Source: Gammaproteobacteria bacterium (GTDB taxonomy: Bacteria > Pseudomonadota > Gammaproteobacteria > Pseudomonadales > Azotimanducaceae). Taken from it: DNA of 64,000 bases. A program made the position numbers and the translations under genes. Of the stretch, positions 33,628-43,329 are shown piece by piece. The first letter of the stretch is position 1, and the number at the start of each line of letters is the position of its first letter. Under the pieces are notes generated by a model. The model saw only the letters and a program-made list of their open reading frames with translations. It was not told the DNA's origin and ran no database searches. The stretch covers positions 1-64,000 of the forward strand of contig REEU01000191.1 of NCBI GenBank assembly GCA_007694905.1, read 5' to 3'.

Positions 33628-34987
33628 CCCGCTGGCTGTCTTCGTAGAGGCGTTCGAGGAAGGTGCGGATGGCCGGCTCCGCCTCGGCGCGGCTCATGAG
33701 CTGCTGTGCCTCCATCAGCTGCGCCATGTCCTCCAGCGTCCGTTTGCCGTCGATGAGGCTCATGATGAACAGGTGCACGCGGCTGGTTAGCATCTGCATC
33801 TGGAAATGGGGCAGCACCGGCACCGGCTGCCTGCCGGTCACGATCCAGTCCGGCAGTGCGGTATGGCGTTCAGGCTGGGGGATCTCTTTGATGCGATCGG
33901 CGCAGAAGGTCACCAACTGCTCGCGACGGCCGTGGCGGCTGGCGGGCGAGCACATGTAGGGGATCTCCGCCTCCACCACATCCGGGGCAGCGAAGCCCGC
34001 TGCTTCCACCATCGCCAGCGTCTCCTCCAGGCTCAGACAGAGGGCCGGATCGGCGTGGCTGAAACTCAATGATCCGAAGCTGATCCAGCGTCCGTCCGGC
34101 TGAAGCAGACGATTGATGCGAGCCGCGATATGCGCCGGCGCGTCCGGAAGGATGTCGAGCACCCATGGCGTGACCACGGTATCGAAGCTGCCGGGGGCGA
34201 ACGGGGGTCTGAGCGCATCACCGAGCAGCGGTGTCAGTCCGGGTGCAGCAGGGGATGCCTCGAGCGTCCTGGCCACGGCCTGATCGGCCATGCGCTTCGG
34301 GGCGATGGGAAACTCGTGCAGGCGCAAGGTTTCACCGCGGAACATGCGCGCCGCGATCAGCATCAGCAGAGGGTTGAAGTCCATTGCCACGGTGGACCGG
34401 CAGCCGAAGTGTTCATGCAGGTCGCGTGCGAGTCGGCCGGCCCCGCAGCCCAGCACGAGCATGTGCTGCGGACGTTCACGCGCAGCAAACGCCTCGCTGA
34501 TCAGTTCCACTGAGCGGCGGTTCTCCTCGTCGCCCCAGCACCAGTCCCGATGGACGTTGGAATAGTAGGTGGTCAGACCCTGGTCCGTCGGGGGGCGGGT
34601 TCTGAGGGCGAGATAGGTCTCGGCACCGGCGGCGGGGTGGCCCGCCAGCAACGGGGCGAGGAGGTCGCGCAACTCGTCGTGGTGGACTCGTGCGGCATCG
34701 CGACGCAGTTCCAGCCGCCGCTTCGTGAGCGGGGCAAGGGCACCCTGAGCAAGTGCGGCATCGAGCAGCTTCGCGTCCTGCTGCAGTCGGCGCAGTTCCG
34801 CATGCAGCCGACCCCGCCACTCGCCGAGGGCGGCGCTGGGTGCCGAGTAGAGACAGGCCATGCCGTCGAGAACGGGAAAGTCGACGCGGCAACTGCCGCA
34901 GTGCCAGCCGCTTGCGCTCCGGTCCAGCGGCGTAAGGTCACAACGGGGACACGCCAGGTGTGGTTTGAGGTCAGCGTCTGTTTGCAT
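33614..34987 (-). CDS. SAM methyltransferase with N-terminal zinc ribbon
   Basis: The 457-residue protein begins with a zinc ribbon (Cys13-x2-Cys16, Cys30-x2-Cys33) of Trm112-like type. A helical region and a class I methyltransferase core follow: LVLGCGAGRLARDLHEHFG, then AMDFNPLLML and a VVTPWVLDILPD motif IV. YYSNVHRDWCWGDEEN before the core recalls carnosine N-methyltransferase (N2227-like) proteins, which is a tentative link. The last 70 residues (SLIDGKRTLEDMAQLMEAQQ) look like a PqqD-type winged helix. Isolated gene with its own terminators; substrate unknown. Confidence 0.75.
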   Translation of the reverse strand: MQTDADLKPHLACPRCDLTPLDRSASGWHCGSCRVDFPVLDGMACLYSAPSAALGEWRGRLHAELRRLQQDAKLLDAALAQGALAPLTKRRLELRRDAARVHHDELRDLLAPLLAGHPAAGAETYLALRTRPPTDQGLTTYYSNVHRDWCWGDEENRRSVELISEAFAARERPQHMLVLGCGAGRLARDLHEHFGCRSTVAMDFNPLLMLIAARMFRGETLRLHEFPIAPKRMADQAVARTLEASPAAPGLTPLLGDALRPPFAPGSFDTVVTPWVLDILPDAPAHIAARINRLLQPDGRWISFGSLSFSHADPALCLSLEETLAMVEAAGFAAPDVVEAEIPYMCSPASRHGRREQLVTFCADRIKEIPQPERHTALPDWIVTGRQPVPVLPHFQMQMLTSRVHLFIMSLIDGKRTLEDMAQLMEAQQLMSRAEAEPAIRTFLERLYEDSQREKRF

Positions 34988-35034
34988 GCACGGATTATTG
35001 CAGCAACTTGCGTTGCCGTCGTTGCGGAGAAGTG

Positions 35035-35068
35035 ATCCCGGACGCAGCCGTTGGGCTGCATCCGGGAT
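35035..35068 (-). terminator. hairpin terminator after the Tat-exported protein gene
   Basis: A 15-bp stem with one mismatch (ATCCCGGACGCAGCC against GGCTGCATCCGGGAT) and a GTTG loop lies 12 nt beyond the minus-strand stop at 35081. It ends the three-gene envelope operon. Confidence 0.6.
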
Positions 35069-35080
35069 ACGGGTGGGTGT

Positions 35081-36676
35081 TCAGAGCGTACCGTCGACGA
35101 TGGGCTCGAACGCCGTCAGGCGGTCGCGCAGGGCCGGGTTGCCGAGGCCGTGGTTGGGGAAGAGGGTGGGGAAGTCGCCCTGTTCGCCGTGCAGTGCCAG
35201 GTAATTGAGGATGGTCGTCTCCACCAGCAGATTGACGTTGTTCGCTGCCGGGGATGAGGCCGACTCCACCGAGCCGTCCGGTCTGTAATGACCGATCTGC
35301 TGGTGCTGCGCCTGCTGCGCTGCCGATCCTCCGATGAGCTGCGGGCGAGCACCCGGGTTATAAACGAGAAAGAATGAGCCTGCGGTGGCGGACTGATTGT
35401 CGCTGGTCCACTCGCCTTTACCCCGCCCCTCGATGGAGTCGTCGATCACGCCGTTGCTCGAGTTCGAGCCATCCGTGAACACGTACAGCATCAGGGGTAC
35501 GCCGACGCGATGGGCGTACTCGAGGCATGCGCCCATGCAGCGCCCTGCGCGCAGGTCCTTCACCTCGCCCTCGGCCCGACGGCCTCCGTGGTAGTCATAA
35601 CCACCCATGGTCACGCAGCCGGCACCGGCGAAGCCGTTGATCACCAGCTTCATGACGGCAGCCGTCTTGCGGAATTCGCTGTCGCCATTGAATTCCTGGG
35701 CACTGAAGATGCCCGCGGCGCCGACGATATCGGGATCCAGGGCCGGATTGAGGCTGGCCGGGTCGCCGAATCGGTTGGCGATGTCGGCTGACTTCAGATA
35801 CCCGCAGCGGACCAGGTCCTTGATTACATCATCACGCGTGATGCCCGTGGAGACCCGCTGCAGTTTCTGGTCGCTGACTCGGTAGATGGATTCCATGACG
35901 GCCACCGCGTCGTCCTGACCGAGCAGGCCGATGAGCTGACCCGTGTCCACCAGACCCGTGACGTCGCTGGGGCGGTCCACCTTGGTGGGACGCACTTCCG
36001 GATTGATCATGCTCATCGGCGCGACGGAGTTGCCGCCGGAGTCTGAGGGGCGGGAACCGATCAGGGTCAGCAGTTCACCGTCGGCGCCGGCGCGGTGGAT
36101 GCCGTACATGGGGTTGTGAGGGTTGTTGCCGGTGTCGTTTTCGGAGCGGGCAGGGATGACTGCTCCATTGATGAGTTGCTCGACACCTGGGCTCAGGCGA
36201 TCGGTAATGCCGCGCAGGAAACCACTGTCGCTGTGGAACGCGAGTCCCAGACGCTGGTCGACGTGGTCACCGCCGGTCGCCGGATTCGGCGCCGGAGGAA
36301 TCATGTTGCCGGGCAAGCCCTGCCGGCTGTAGCCCTGGGTGCTGAGGAAGTCCAGCTGCCCACCCTGACGTCCGACCAGGACGTTCGAGCCCATCATGGA
36401 CGCGCCGCCGGCGAGATCGAAACAGATGAACGGAATCCTGCCGGCACCCTGCACCGCGATGCCGCATGCTTCCTTCAGCGGTTCGAGATCGCCGGACAGT
36501 TGCGCCCACGCCGCACGCGGATTGGCGAAGAGACTGAATACACCGCCGCCGACGAGGGTGGCAGCTCCGGCCATGAAGCCCTGCGAAATGAACTGACGCC
36601 GGGTGATCGGGCGCGGATGATCTGGATGCCGCTTGGGCGCGAACCAGTCGTCTGGCGTACCTCGCTTCCTACGCAT
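35081..36676 (-). CDS. Tat-exported protein, DUF1501/sulfatase-like fold
   Basis: The 531-residue protein from ATG 36676 (GAGGAG 5 nt upstream) has a twin-arginine signal (ITRRQFISQGFMAGAATLVG). Its body carries DLAGGASMMGSNVLVGRQGG, AGCVTMGGYDYHGGRRAEGE and PLMLYVFTDGSNSSNG, resembling DUF1501 proteins of the alkaline phosphatase/sulfatase superfamily; I rate that moderate. It is the last of three minus-strand genes with a LamG/heme lipoprotein and a heme protein, so it probably works with them in the periplasm. Such DUF1501 genes are commonly paired with cytochrome-like surface proteins. Confidence 0.65.
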   Translation of the reverse strand: MRRKRGTPDDWFAPKRHPDHPRPITRRQFISQGFMAGAATLVGGGVFSLFANPRAAWAQLSGDLEPLKEACGIAVQGAGRIPFICFDLAGGASMMGSNVLVGRQGGQLDFLSTQGYSRQGLPGNMIPPAPNPATGGDHVDQRLGLAFHSDSGFLRGITDRLSPGVEQLINGAVIPARSENDTGNNPHNPMYGIHRAGADGELLTLIGSRPSDSGGNSVAPMSMINPEVRPTKVDRPSDVTGLVDTGQLIGLLGQDDAVAVMESIYRVSDQKLQRVSTGITRDDVIKDLVRCGYLKSADIANRFGDPASLNPALDPDIVGAAGIFSAQEFNGDSEFRKTAAVMKLVINGFAGAGCVTMGGYDYHGGRRAEGEVKDLRAGRCMGACLEYAHRVGVPLMLYVFTDGSNSSNGVIDDSIEGRGKGEWTSDNQSATAGSFFLVYNPGARPQLIGGSAAQQAQHQQIGHYRPDGSVESASSPAANNVNLLVETTILNYLALHGEQGDFPTLFPNHGLGNPALRDRLTAFEPIVDGTL

Positions 36677-36694
36677 GATCACTCCTCGGGCGGG

Positions 36695-39133
36695 TCACAG
36701 CACCAGCATGGGCGCACTGCTCAGCATCGCTGCGCAGGCGGCCTTGCCGATGGCACGGGTACGTTCCGGACCGCTGGCGCTGCTGCCAGCGAGCAGGCGG
36801 TCGATGAGGGCATCGAGTTCGCCACGTACGTCGGCGAATTCGGGTTGACTGTTCAGGCCCACGCCCATCATCCGGTCGATGATTGGCGTCAGCAGGAGTG
36901 TACGGCCATCGCCTGCGAAGGCGGTGGCAGTGCCTGCATTGAAGTCGAAACCCGGGAAGAAACTCGTCCTGCGGGTCGTATCCTCGATCAGGACGTTGCA
37001 GTAGGCGATGCCGAGCTGCGTGACGCCGATCTGGTGTGCCGAGACGAACGTCTCCATACGATCGATGCCGGGCAGCTGCTGCCGAACCAGATCGAAGGTG
37101 TCGCGAACCGAGGGCTCGGTGCTGGGGATGCCCGTTACCTTCGCCATGGTGGCATTGATGCGATCGAAGGTGCGCACACCAATCTCGGCTTGCGGTTCGA
37201 GATCGGCAGGCTCGACGACCGGCAGCGGCGTCGGATCCACCGTAACGCCGACGCTGTCACCAATCTCGCCGAAGCTTAAGAAGAACTCGTCGCTCTGAGG
37301 CCCGAGTTCGAGCGCGATCACGGCGCCATGACTGGACAGCAGCTGACCGTTCTCCGGTGAGTACTCCCCACCGATGACGGTGTCGATGGACCGGAAGGCC
37401 TGACCGATTCCCGCTTCGGAGCCATTGATGCCGATGCGCAGATCCCGGATCACGACACCATCCATGGACACGCTGGGATCGAGGTTGATCAGGCGCGGGC
37501 TGGTGAACAGGTACGCGTAGGTGTCGAACTGACTGACCTCGATGAGGATGTAGCTGTCCGGGATGCCGACATGCTCGCTGACATCGAACAGGAGGAAGAA
37601 CTTCTCGCCGACGCCGGCTGCCATGTTCTGCATGATCTGCTCGCTGGTGAGGGCCCGGTTGTGAATGGCCACCAGACGGAGGACGCCTTCCCATTGACGG
37701 TCCCCGGAGACTTCGTTGCCGAGCACCAGCGCAAAGGTGTTGTCCCAGTCGTTGATGAGCCCGCCGCCTACCGGGTCGTCGATGGGTATACGAGTGCCGT
37801 TGACATGGATCTGTCGGCCTGCAACCGGATCGAAGGTCACCACGACGTGCTGTAGCGTGGCCTGCAGGATCTGGTCTGCGTCTTCTGTGGCGAGTACCGG
37901 GTCGCCGTTCGGTCCGGTGACGTTGCTGCGATTGCGGAACTCGTAGCTGTGCATGTCCTGGGACAGCGTGAAGTTGCGCACGCCTGTGCCACCTGAGTAG
38001 CCGATGATGTGCGCGTTGTCCTGCGTGACGTTGCCGGGAACGACCCAGGCTTCCAGGGAGTACTCGCCGGTGGCGCGGATCAGATCATGCAGCTTGCGGC
38101 TGCTGGCTGTGCTGGCCTGGGCCTTGCCGCTCCTGATGTCGATGCCCCAGCCACCGAACCACTCGACGTCGCCGGATAGCGTGAGATTCGCTGCCGGATC
38201 GACGCCGCTGGTGTCGAATGCGGTGGTTCCGGTGCCTTCCTTGAATTCGAACAGGGCGATCTGGGCGCTCTCGAAGCGATTGCCGCCGGCTGCAATGATG
38301 CCGTCCGGCAGCGTCAGCGCCTTGCTCGTGACCAGGTTCGGGTCCACCTCGTTCGGCTCGACTTCTCCGGCGAATGCGGCGATGGCGTTCTCGATCAGCT
38401 GTGCGTCGTCCTCGCAGTCGCTCCAGCAGTTGTGAAACTCGTTGCGCAGGCGGATCACGAAACGCGACAACGCCGGCACCGATAGGTTCATGCGGCTGCG
38501 CGATGCGTCATAAGCCGTGACCAGATCTCCGTCAGCGAAGAAAGGTGACACGGAACCGGGGACGGTGGTTCTGTGGCAGTCGGCACAGTAGGTCGCCAGC
38601 GGCGGGTACACCGTGGCGGCGAAGAGCATCGGATCCTCGGGAAAGGCCAGGCTCGAGCCCACTTCGCGGCTGCGTGGTCGCTGCAGTTCGATGGCGCGAC
38701 CGGTGTCGAGGGCGCCACCGGCCCAGTTGCTGATCCAGGTGGTCAGAATATCGGCGCAGGCCTGCGTGCTGGACAGCCAGCAGTTGTGACCGCTGGCCAC
38801 GTACGTGACCATCAACGAGTCAGCGGGTGAGGTGATGTCGACGATGGTGTTCGCGGCTTCGTAGGCGAGATTGACGTCGTCGACCCTGGCGAATCTGGGT
38901 GCCTGGCCGTCTGCGGTATGGCACTGGCCGCAGCGATTGGCTGCGCGCACGTTCTCCCAGACGTTGATCATGAAGGCCTGGGTGTCGGTGGTGGCTGGCG
39001 CAGGGCCCGTGTAATTGCTGGACTGGATCGGCGCCGTCTGCTGCAGGGGCTGGGTGCTTTCACCGCCATCGGTGCATCCCGCAAGTGCCAGGGCGGCCAC
39101 GAGCAGCACCGCCAGCCAGGACATCGTCTTCAT
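36695..39133 (-). CDS. di-heme lipoprotein with LamG-like domain
   Basis: From ATG 39133 (GAGGGAA upstream) the 812-residue protein has a lipoprotein signal (lipobox LALAGC, Cys20). Two c-type heme sites follow: CGQCH at 68-72 and CADCH near residue 183. A LamG/concanavalin-like domain at about 300-480 (YSLEAWVVPGNVTQDNAHII, and VVVTFDPVAGRQIHVNGTRI) and a long C-terminal region of unknown fold complete it. It is likely anchored in the outer or inner membrane facing the periplasm or surface. With its heme-bearing neighbours it suggests an electron-transfer or binding complex. Confidence 0.78.
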   Translation of the reverse strand: MKTMSWLAVLLVAALALAGCTDGGESTQPLQQTAPIQSSNYTGPAPATTDTQAFMINVWENVRAANRCGQCHTADGQAPRFARVDDVNLAYEAANTIVDITSPADSLMVTYVASGHNCWLSSTQACADILTTWISNWAGGALDTGRAIELQRPRSREVGSSLAFPEDPMLFAATVYPPLATYCADCHRTTVPGSVSPFFADGDLVTAYDASRSRMNLSVPALSRFVIRLRNEFHNCWSDCEDDAQLIENAIAAFAGEVEPNEVDPNLVTSKALTLPDGIIAAGGNRFESAQIALFEFKEGTGTTAFDTSGVDPAANLTLSGDVEWFGGWGIDIRSGKAQASTASSRKLHDLIRATGEYSLEAWVVPGNVTQDNAHIIGYSGGTGVRNFTLSQDMHSYEFRNRSNVTGPNGDPVLATEDADQILQATLQHVVVTFDPVAGRQIHVNGTRIPIDDPVGGGLINDWDNTFALVLGNEVSGDRQWEGVLRLVAIHNRALTSEQIMQNMAAGVGEKFFLLFDVSEHVGIPDSYILIEVSQFDTYAYLFTSPRLINLDPSVSMDGVVIRDLRIGINGSEAGIGQAFRSIDTVIGGEYSPENGQLLSSHGAVIALELGPQSDEFFLSFGEIGDSVGVTVDPTPLPVVEPADLEPQAEIGVRTFDRINATMAKVTGIPSTEPSVRDTFDLVRQQLPGIDRMETFVSAHQIGVTQLGIAYCNVLIEDTTRRTSFFPGFDFNAGTATAFAGDGRTLLLTPIIDRMMGVGLNSQPEFADVRGELDALIDRLLAGSSASGPERTRAIGKAACAAMLSSAPMLVL

Positions 39134-39225
39134 GGACGTTCCCTCGAGGTGGTGCGCCGGGAGCGACGTGCGCTCGCCGTCCATTTCTTGTTTTTGATCC
39201 ATCCGAGTGTGCCTCCGGCAGCGAA

Positions 39226-40416
39226 TCAGTCGCCCTTGCAGTAGACGGCCGATTCGGCAAAGACCTGCTTCATCCGGTAGTCGCCGGAGACGAAGCCGCC
39301 CACCATGGAATCGATCTGCGCACGATCAGCAGAGTTCGCCGGCGCCCTGAGGCAGACGGTCGAGAACACTTTCTCCACCTGGCACTGGGCGAAGGCCTGA
39401 CTGCTGGCCAGTTCCATGCCCATGGAGGCAGCGCCGTTGCCGGATCCCGGCGAAGCGCCATTCCAGCCGAGTTGGGCGTTGCGACCCCGGCGCCAGTAGT
39501 TGTCCCAACGGTCGTCCGGCGTCACGTAGCCGAACGGGAAGGTGTCCTCGTTGTTGAAGTATTTCGGCTGGACCTGCCCGGGGGTGTAGCGGATGCGGCC
39601 AGCCTGCTCGTCGTAATCGTGGTAGGCGAAAGCCTGGGCAAGGGGGTCCATGCCGGTGTGACAACCGATGCAGTTGTTCAGGTAGACACGACTGTCACCA
39701 CCCGGGCTGCGCGACACGTCCTGGCGGATGCGATCGGTGGGAAGCTCGGTGTCGAAGAACTGTTCCAAGTCTCGGCACATGTGACTCATCAGGGTGAACC
39801 TGAGCATGGCCCGGTTGGTGCCGGCAACGAAGAACGCCTCGGCTGCGGCCCGGGTCGTCATCACGCCTGCAACCCCCTGAAAGGGCAGGTCCGTCTGTGC
39901 GGTCTGGGTCGTCGCGACCAGGACCGAGGGCGAACCGAGATTGAATCCACCCCGCTCGAGCGCCTCATAGTGGGCGTTGCTGGTCATGGAGTAGGCCGGG
40001 ACGCCGGAGAGCCCCGGAGCGCCAACATAGAGGATGTCCTCGGAGAGCAAACCGTTGAAGGGCACGTCGTCACGGATCATGCCAATCACCGTGGCGATAT
40101 AGTCGTTCAGGGGAACGAAGGCGGACTCGTCGCGATTGGTCCAGGGTGCGGCGAAGTTCTTCAGGGTGACGTTGTAGAACGAGGGATCTTCCATCGCGCG
40201 ATAGGCAGCGCTGATGGCGTTGTTCTGCAGGATGTCCATTTCCATCTGGTCGAGGACGTCCTGGCTTGGCGGCACGCCTGCAAGGCGATCGTGGATGCGA
40301 CGGGCCTGGTCTCGTGGTCCGGCTTGAGCTTCGGCGACACCGACGGCAATACAGGCGACCAGAAGCAGGACAGACATGCCTTGCCGCAGCCAGCCTCTGG
40401 CTTCGTTACGCTCCAT
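39226..40416 (-). CDS. exported mono-heme c-type protein
   Basis: The 396-residue protein from ATG 40416 (AAGGGG upstream) has a signal peptide (to about AEAQA) and a heme-binding motif CIGCH near residue 265, followed by TGMDPLAQAFAYHDYDEQAG, similar to the dark regions of planctomycete-type cytochrome proteins (DUF1588/1585-like). Additional cysteines (QCQVEKVFSTVC, YCKGD) may form disulfides. First gene of the minus-strand three-gene operon, divergent from the hydrazine-synthase-alpha-like gene. Confidence 0.7.
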   Translation of the reverse strand: MERNEARGWLRQGMSVLLLVACIAVGVAEAQAGPRDQARRIHDRLAGVPPSQDVLDQMEMDILQNNAISAAYRAMEDPSFYNVTLKNFAAPWTNRDESAFVPLNDYIATVIGMIRDDVPFNGLLSEDILYVGAPGLSGVPAYSMTSNAHYEALERGGFNLGSPSVLVATTQTAQTDLPFQGVAGVMTTRAAAEAFFVAGTNRAMLRFTLMSHMCRDLEQFFDTELPTDRIRQDVSRSPGGDSRVYLNNCIGCHTGMDPLAQAFAYHDYDEQAGRIRYTPGQVQPKYFNNEDTFPFGYVTPDDRWDNYWRRGRNAQLGWNGASPGSGNGAASMGMELASSQAFAQCQVEKVFSTVCLRAPANSADRAQIDSMVGGFVSGDYRMKQVFAESAVYCKGD

Positions 40417-40684
40417 GCTGTTCCCCTTCACGCGAATCTCCCCGCGAAGTACGACCGTATGTCATTAGGTTTAGTCGACGATTGCGACTCCAACCGTGAT
40501 CGTGTTGGCATTTTGCGCAGAGGCAGACTGCCGAAGCTGTACTAGATTGAAAGACTGCAGGGCCGGGGTGTTGGTGCCGCTTCGAAGGCGCTGGATGGCG
40601 AAGAGCGTGTCCGGTTCAAGACGGCGATCACATGGTGAGCCCTTCGTGGGGCCGTGCAATGGCTTGGGTATGGGACGGGACAGG
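40417..40684. promoter_or_regulatory. divergent promoter region of the envelope redox genes
   Basis: The 268 bp between two divergent heme-protein genes likely hold both promoters. A TTAGGTTTAGTCGACGATTG stretch near 40465 is AT-richer than its surroundings. I could not define -35/-10 elements. Confidence 0.4.
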
Positions 40685-43327
40685 ATGATCGCAGAACCCA
40701 ATGACTTGCCGCGTCACGCCGAAGGGCGGGGGTGGCATTTCGCCTGCGTACTACTCCTGGGCCTCGTCGCATGTGGCGGTGATGGCGTCACGGTCTCCGG
40801 CGGTCAGAGTCAGGATCCGGTGGTCGTCGACGTCCCGATTGCCTACATCACACGGCCTGCGCCGATGGCGGCGGACATGGGTGCTGCGAGCGACGATGCG
40901 AGACAGCTGCTGCGGATCCAGCCCGGTGCGCAGTTATTCCTGCGCGAGCGCGCCTCGCCTTCCGCACGCGAGCGCAATCTCACGGACGAACTCGAGGAAG
41001 GGGACTACGACGTTCGCGACCTGAATGTCTCCTTCGACGGTCAGCGCTTCATCTTCGCCCTGCGGGGACCGTTGCTGCCTGACGCCGACGACGATGATCA
41101 ACCGTCCTGGAACCTCTGGGAATTCGACCGGGGTACGGACCAGCTGCGCCGCATCATCAGTTCCGACACCACCGCGGAAGCGGGTCACGACCGGACACCC
41201 GCCTACCTCCCGGACGGCCGTGTCGTGTTCTCATCCACCCGGCAACGCCAGGGCAAGGCCATCCTGCTTGATGAAGGCAAGCCCCAGTTCGATGCGCTGA
41301 ATGAGGAGCGACGTGAGTCGGCCTTCGTCCTGCACGTGATGAACGCGGACGGCAGCGACATCAATCAGATTTCCTTCAACCAGAGCCACGACCTGCACCC
41401 GGAGGTCATGGACAACGGTCAGATCGTATTCAGTCGCTGGGACAGGGCGAACGGCCGCAATGGCATTCATCTCTATCGCATGAACCCCGATGGCACGGAC
41501 CTCGAACTGTTTTATGGCGCCAACAGCCATCAGACCGGCACCGATGGAGCGACCGTCCAGTTCCTGCGACCCCGGCAGGCCGACGGTGCGCTGCTGACCC
41601 TGTTGCGACCCTTCGTGGCGGCGGATGCTGGTGCCGATCTCGTGCGCATCGACGTGGAGGGATTCGTCGAGAACGAACAGCCCATACCGTTCCAGCCAGG
41701 GGCCATGTTCGGTCCTGCGCAGACTCGCGCCACGATCAATGACGTACGCACCAACGGTGACATTTCCCCCGGGGGGCGGTTCACATCGGCGTGGCCGTTG
41801 CGGGACGGTAGCCGACGGATGTTCGTGACTTGGAGTCTGTGCCGTCTGCAGGGCGACGAAGGTGGCATCCTGCCCTGCACGGAAGAACGGCTCGCGGATC
41901 CTGATGCGATCCCGGCGCCACCTCTCTACGGACTTTATCTCTACGATGGCAGCACCGACACCCAGCTGCCGGTGCTGCAGCCCGTAGAAGGTGTCATGTA
42001 TACGGAAGTGGTGGCCGCCCAGATGCGCCCCCAGCCTCTGGTGCTGTTCGATCAGGTGGATTCCGGCCAGGCGGATCTGCTGCTTGCGGATGCCGACAGC
42101 GGCCTGCTCGCGATCCGCAGCGTCTACGACATCAATGGTGTGGACACGTCCGGGGCGGGTATCGCGACCCTGGCAGACCCGGCGGTTACGACCGCCGCAC
42201 AGCGCCCGGCCCGCTTCCTCCGGATCCTCAAGGCTGTCGCGTTGCCCGACGACGACGTCCGCGATTTCCGCAATACGGCCTTTGGTCGCGGCGGTGCCGG
42301 CAACGGCATGCGCGAGATCATCGGCTACACGCCCATCGAGCCGGATGGCTCCGTGATCGTTCAGGTGCCGGCGAATGTCCCGCTGGCAGTGGAGGTCCTC
42401 GACGGCCAGGGTCGACGGATCAGTGCACGCCATCGCAGCTGGCTGCAGGTCCGGCCAGGACAGACGCTGGCATGCGTCGGCTGCCACACGCCGAACAGCG
42501 GCCTGTCCCACGGACGCCGGGACGCGTTCGAAAGCGTTCATCCAGGTGCGGCCGCCACGGGTCAGCCCTATCCGAACACGCGCCCGGAACTGTTTGCCGA
42601 CTTCGGCGAGACCATGGCGGAGGTGCGCGCGCGGGTCAGCTGCGCGACGGATTGTTCCGCCCGGGTGCCGAGTGTCGACGTGGTGTTCGAGGACGTCTGG
42701 ACCGACGAGCAGAGTGCGGGGCGCGCGCCGGACGTGTCGTTCGCGTGGCGCTACGTCAATCTGCAGACGCCCATTCCTGTGGCTGGCGAATGTCTGCTGC
42801 AGTGGAACCCGCGCTGCCGCTCGGTGATCCACTATGAAGAGCACATTCATCCTCTGTGGGACCTCGATCGGCAGGTGATCGATCCCGAGGACGGCTTCAC
42901 GGTGCTGGCGGACAACACCTGCACGCTGTGCCACAGCCCGACGGACGACATGGGTGCCCTTCGGGTCCCGGAAGCCAATCTGGACCTCGCCGACGGTCTG
43001 TCGCCCCTGCAGGCCGACCACTTCAATGCGTATCGGGAACTGGTCTTTCCCCGCAATGAGCGGGAAGTCCTCGATGGGATTCTTCAGGATCGCCTGGTGG
43101 AAATCGGTATCGATGAAGACACCGGCGAGCCGATTCTCGCGACGGTTTCCATGCCGCCGCCGATGGCGGTAGGTCGGGCGCTGTCGGCGGGACGCTTCTT
43201 CGACCGTTTCGAACCGGACGGCAGTCACGCGGGTTGGCTCAGTGAAGCCGAGCTGCGGTTGCTGTCGGAGTGGATGGACCTCGGAACGCAGTACTACAAC
43301 GATCCGTTCGCGGCGCCGGAGGATTGA
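40685..43327 (+). CDS. di-heme lipoprotein, hydrazine synthase alpha-like
   Basis: From ATG 40685 the protein has 880 residues with a lipobox (LGLVAC, Cys30). Beta-propeller-type PD40 repeats follow (FVLHVMNADGSDINQISFNQ, then IHLYRMNPDGTDLELFYG). Two heme sites appear in the C-terminal half: CVGCHTPNSG and CTLCHSPTDD. The layout resembles the alpha subunit of hydrazine synthase (HZS_alpha family), but hydrazine chemistry is not implied; family members occur outside anammox bacteria with unknown roles. ATG 40670 and 40595 are alternative starts. The downstream barrel gene begins 2 nt after its stop. Confidence 0.75.
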   Translation: MIAEPNDLPRHAEGRGWHFACVLLLGLVACGGDGVTVSGGQSQDPVVVDVPIAYITRPAPMAADMGAASDDARQLLRIQPGAQLFLRERASPSARERNLTDELEEGDYDVRDLNVSFDGQRFIFALRGPLLPDADDDDQPSWNLWEFDRGTDQLRRIISSDTTAEAGHDRTPAYLPDGRVVFSSTRQRQGKAILLDEGKPQFDALNEERRESAFVLHVMNADGSDINQISFNQSHDLHPEVMDNGQIVFSRWDRANGRNGIHLYRMNPDGTDLELFYGANSHQTGTDGATVQFLRPRQADGALLTLLRPFVAADAGADLVRIDVEGFVENEQPIPFQPGAMFGPAQTRATINDVRTNGDISPGGRFTSAWPLRDGSRRMFVTWSLCRLQGDEGGILPCTEERLADPDAIPAPPLYGLYLYDGSTDTQLPVLQPVEGVMYTEVVAAQMRPQPLVLFDQVDSGQADLLLADADSGLLAIRSVYDINGVDTSGAGIATLADPAVTTAAQRPARFLRILKAVALPDDDVRDFRNTAFGRGGAGNGMREIIGYTPIEPDGSVIVQVPANVPLAVEVLDGQGRRISARHRSWLQVRPGQTLACVGCHTPNSGLSHGRRDAFESVHPGAAATGQPYPNTRPELFADFGETMAEVRARVSCATDCSARVPSVDVVFEDVWTDEQSAGRAPDVSFAWRYVNLQTPIPVAGECLLQWNPRCRSVIHYEEHIHPLWDLDRQVIDPEDGFTVLADNTCTLCHSPTDDMGALRVPEANLDLADGLSPLQADHFNAYRELVFPRNEREVLDGILQDRLVEIGIDEDTGEPILATVSMPPPMAVGRALSAGRFFDRFEPDGSHAGWLSEAELRLLSEWMDLGTQYYNDPFAAPED

Positions 43328-43329
43328 TC

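Noticed and set aside
40685-43327. Anammox-type hydrazine synthesis
   Set aside because: Only an alpha-like subunit is present, with no beta/gamma subunits or hydrazine dehydrogenase; the resemblance is architectural.
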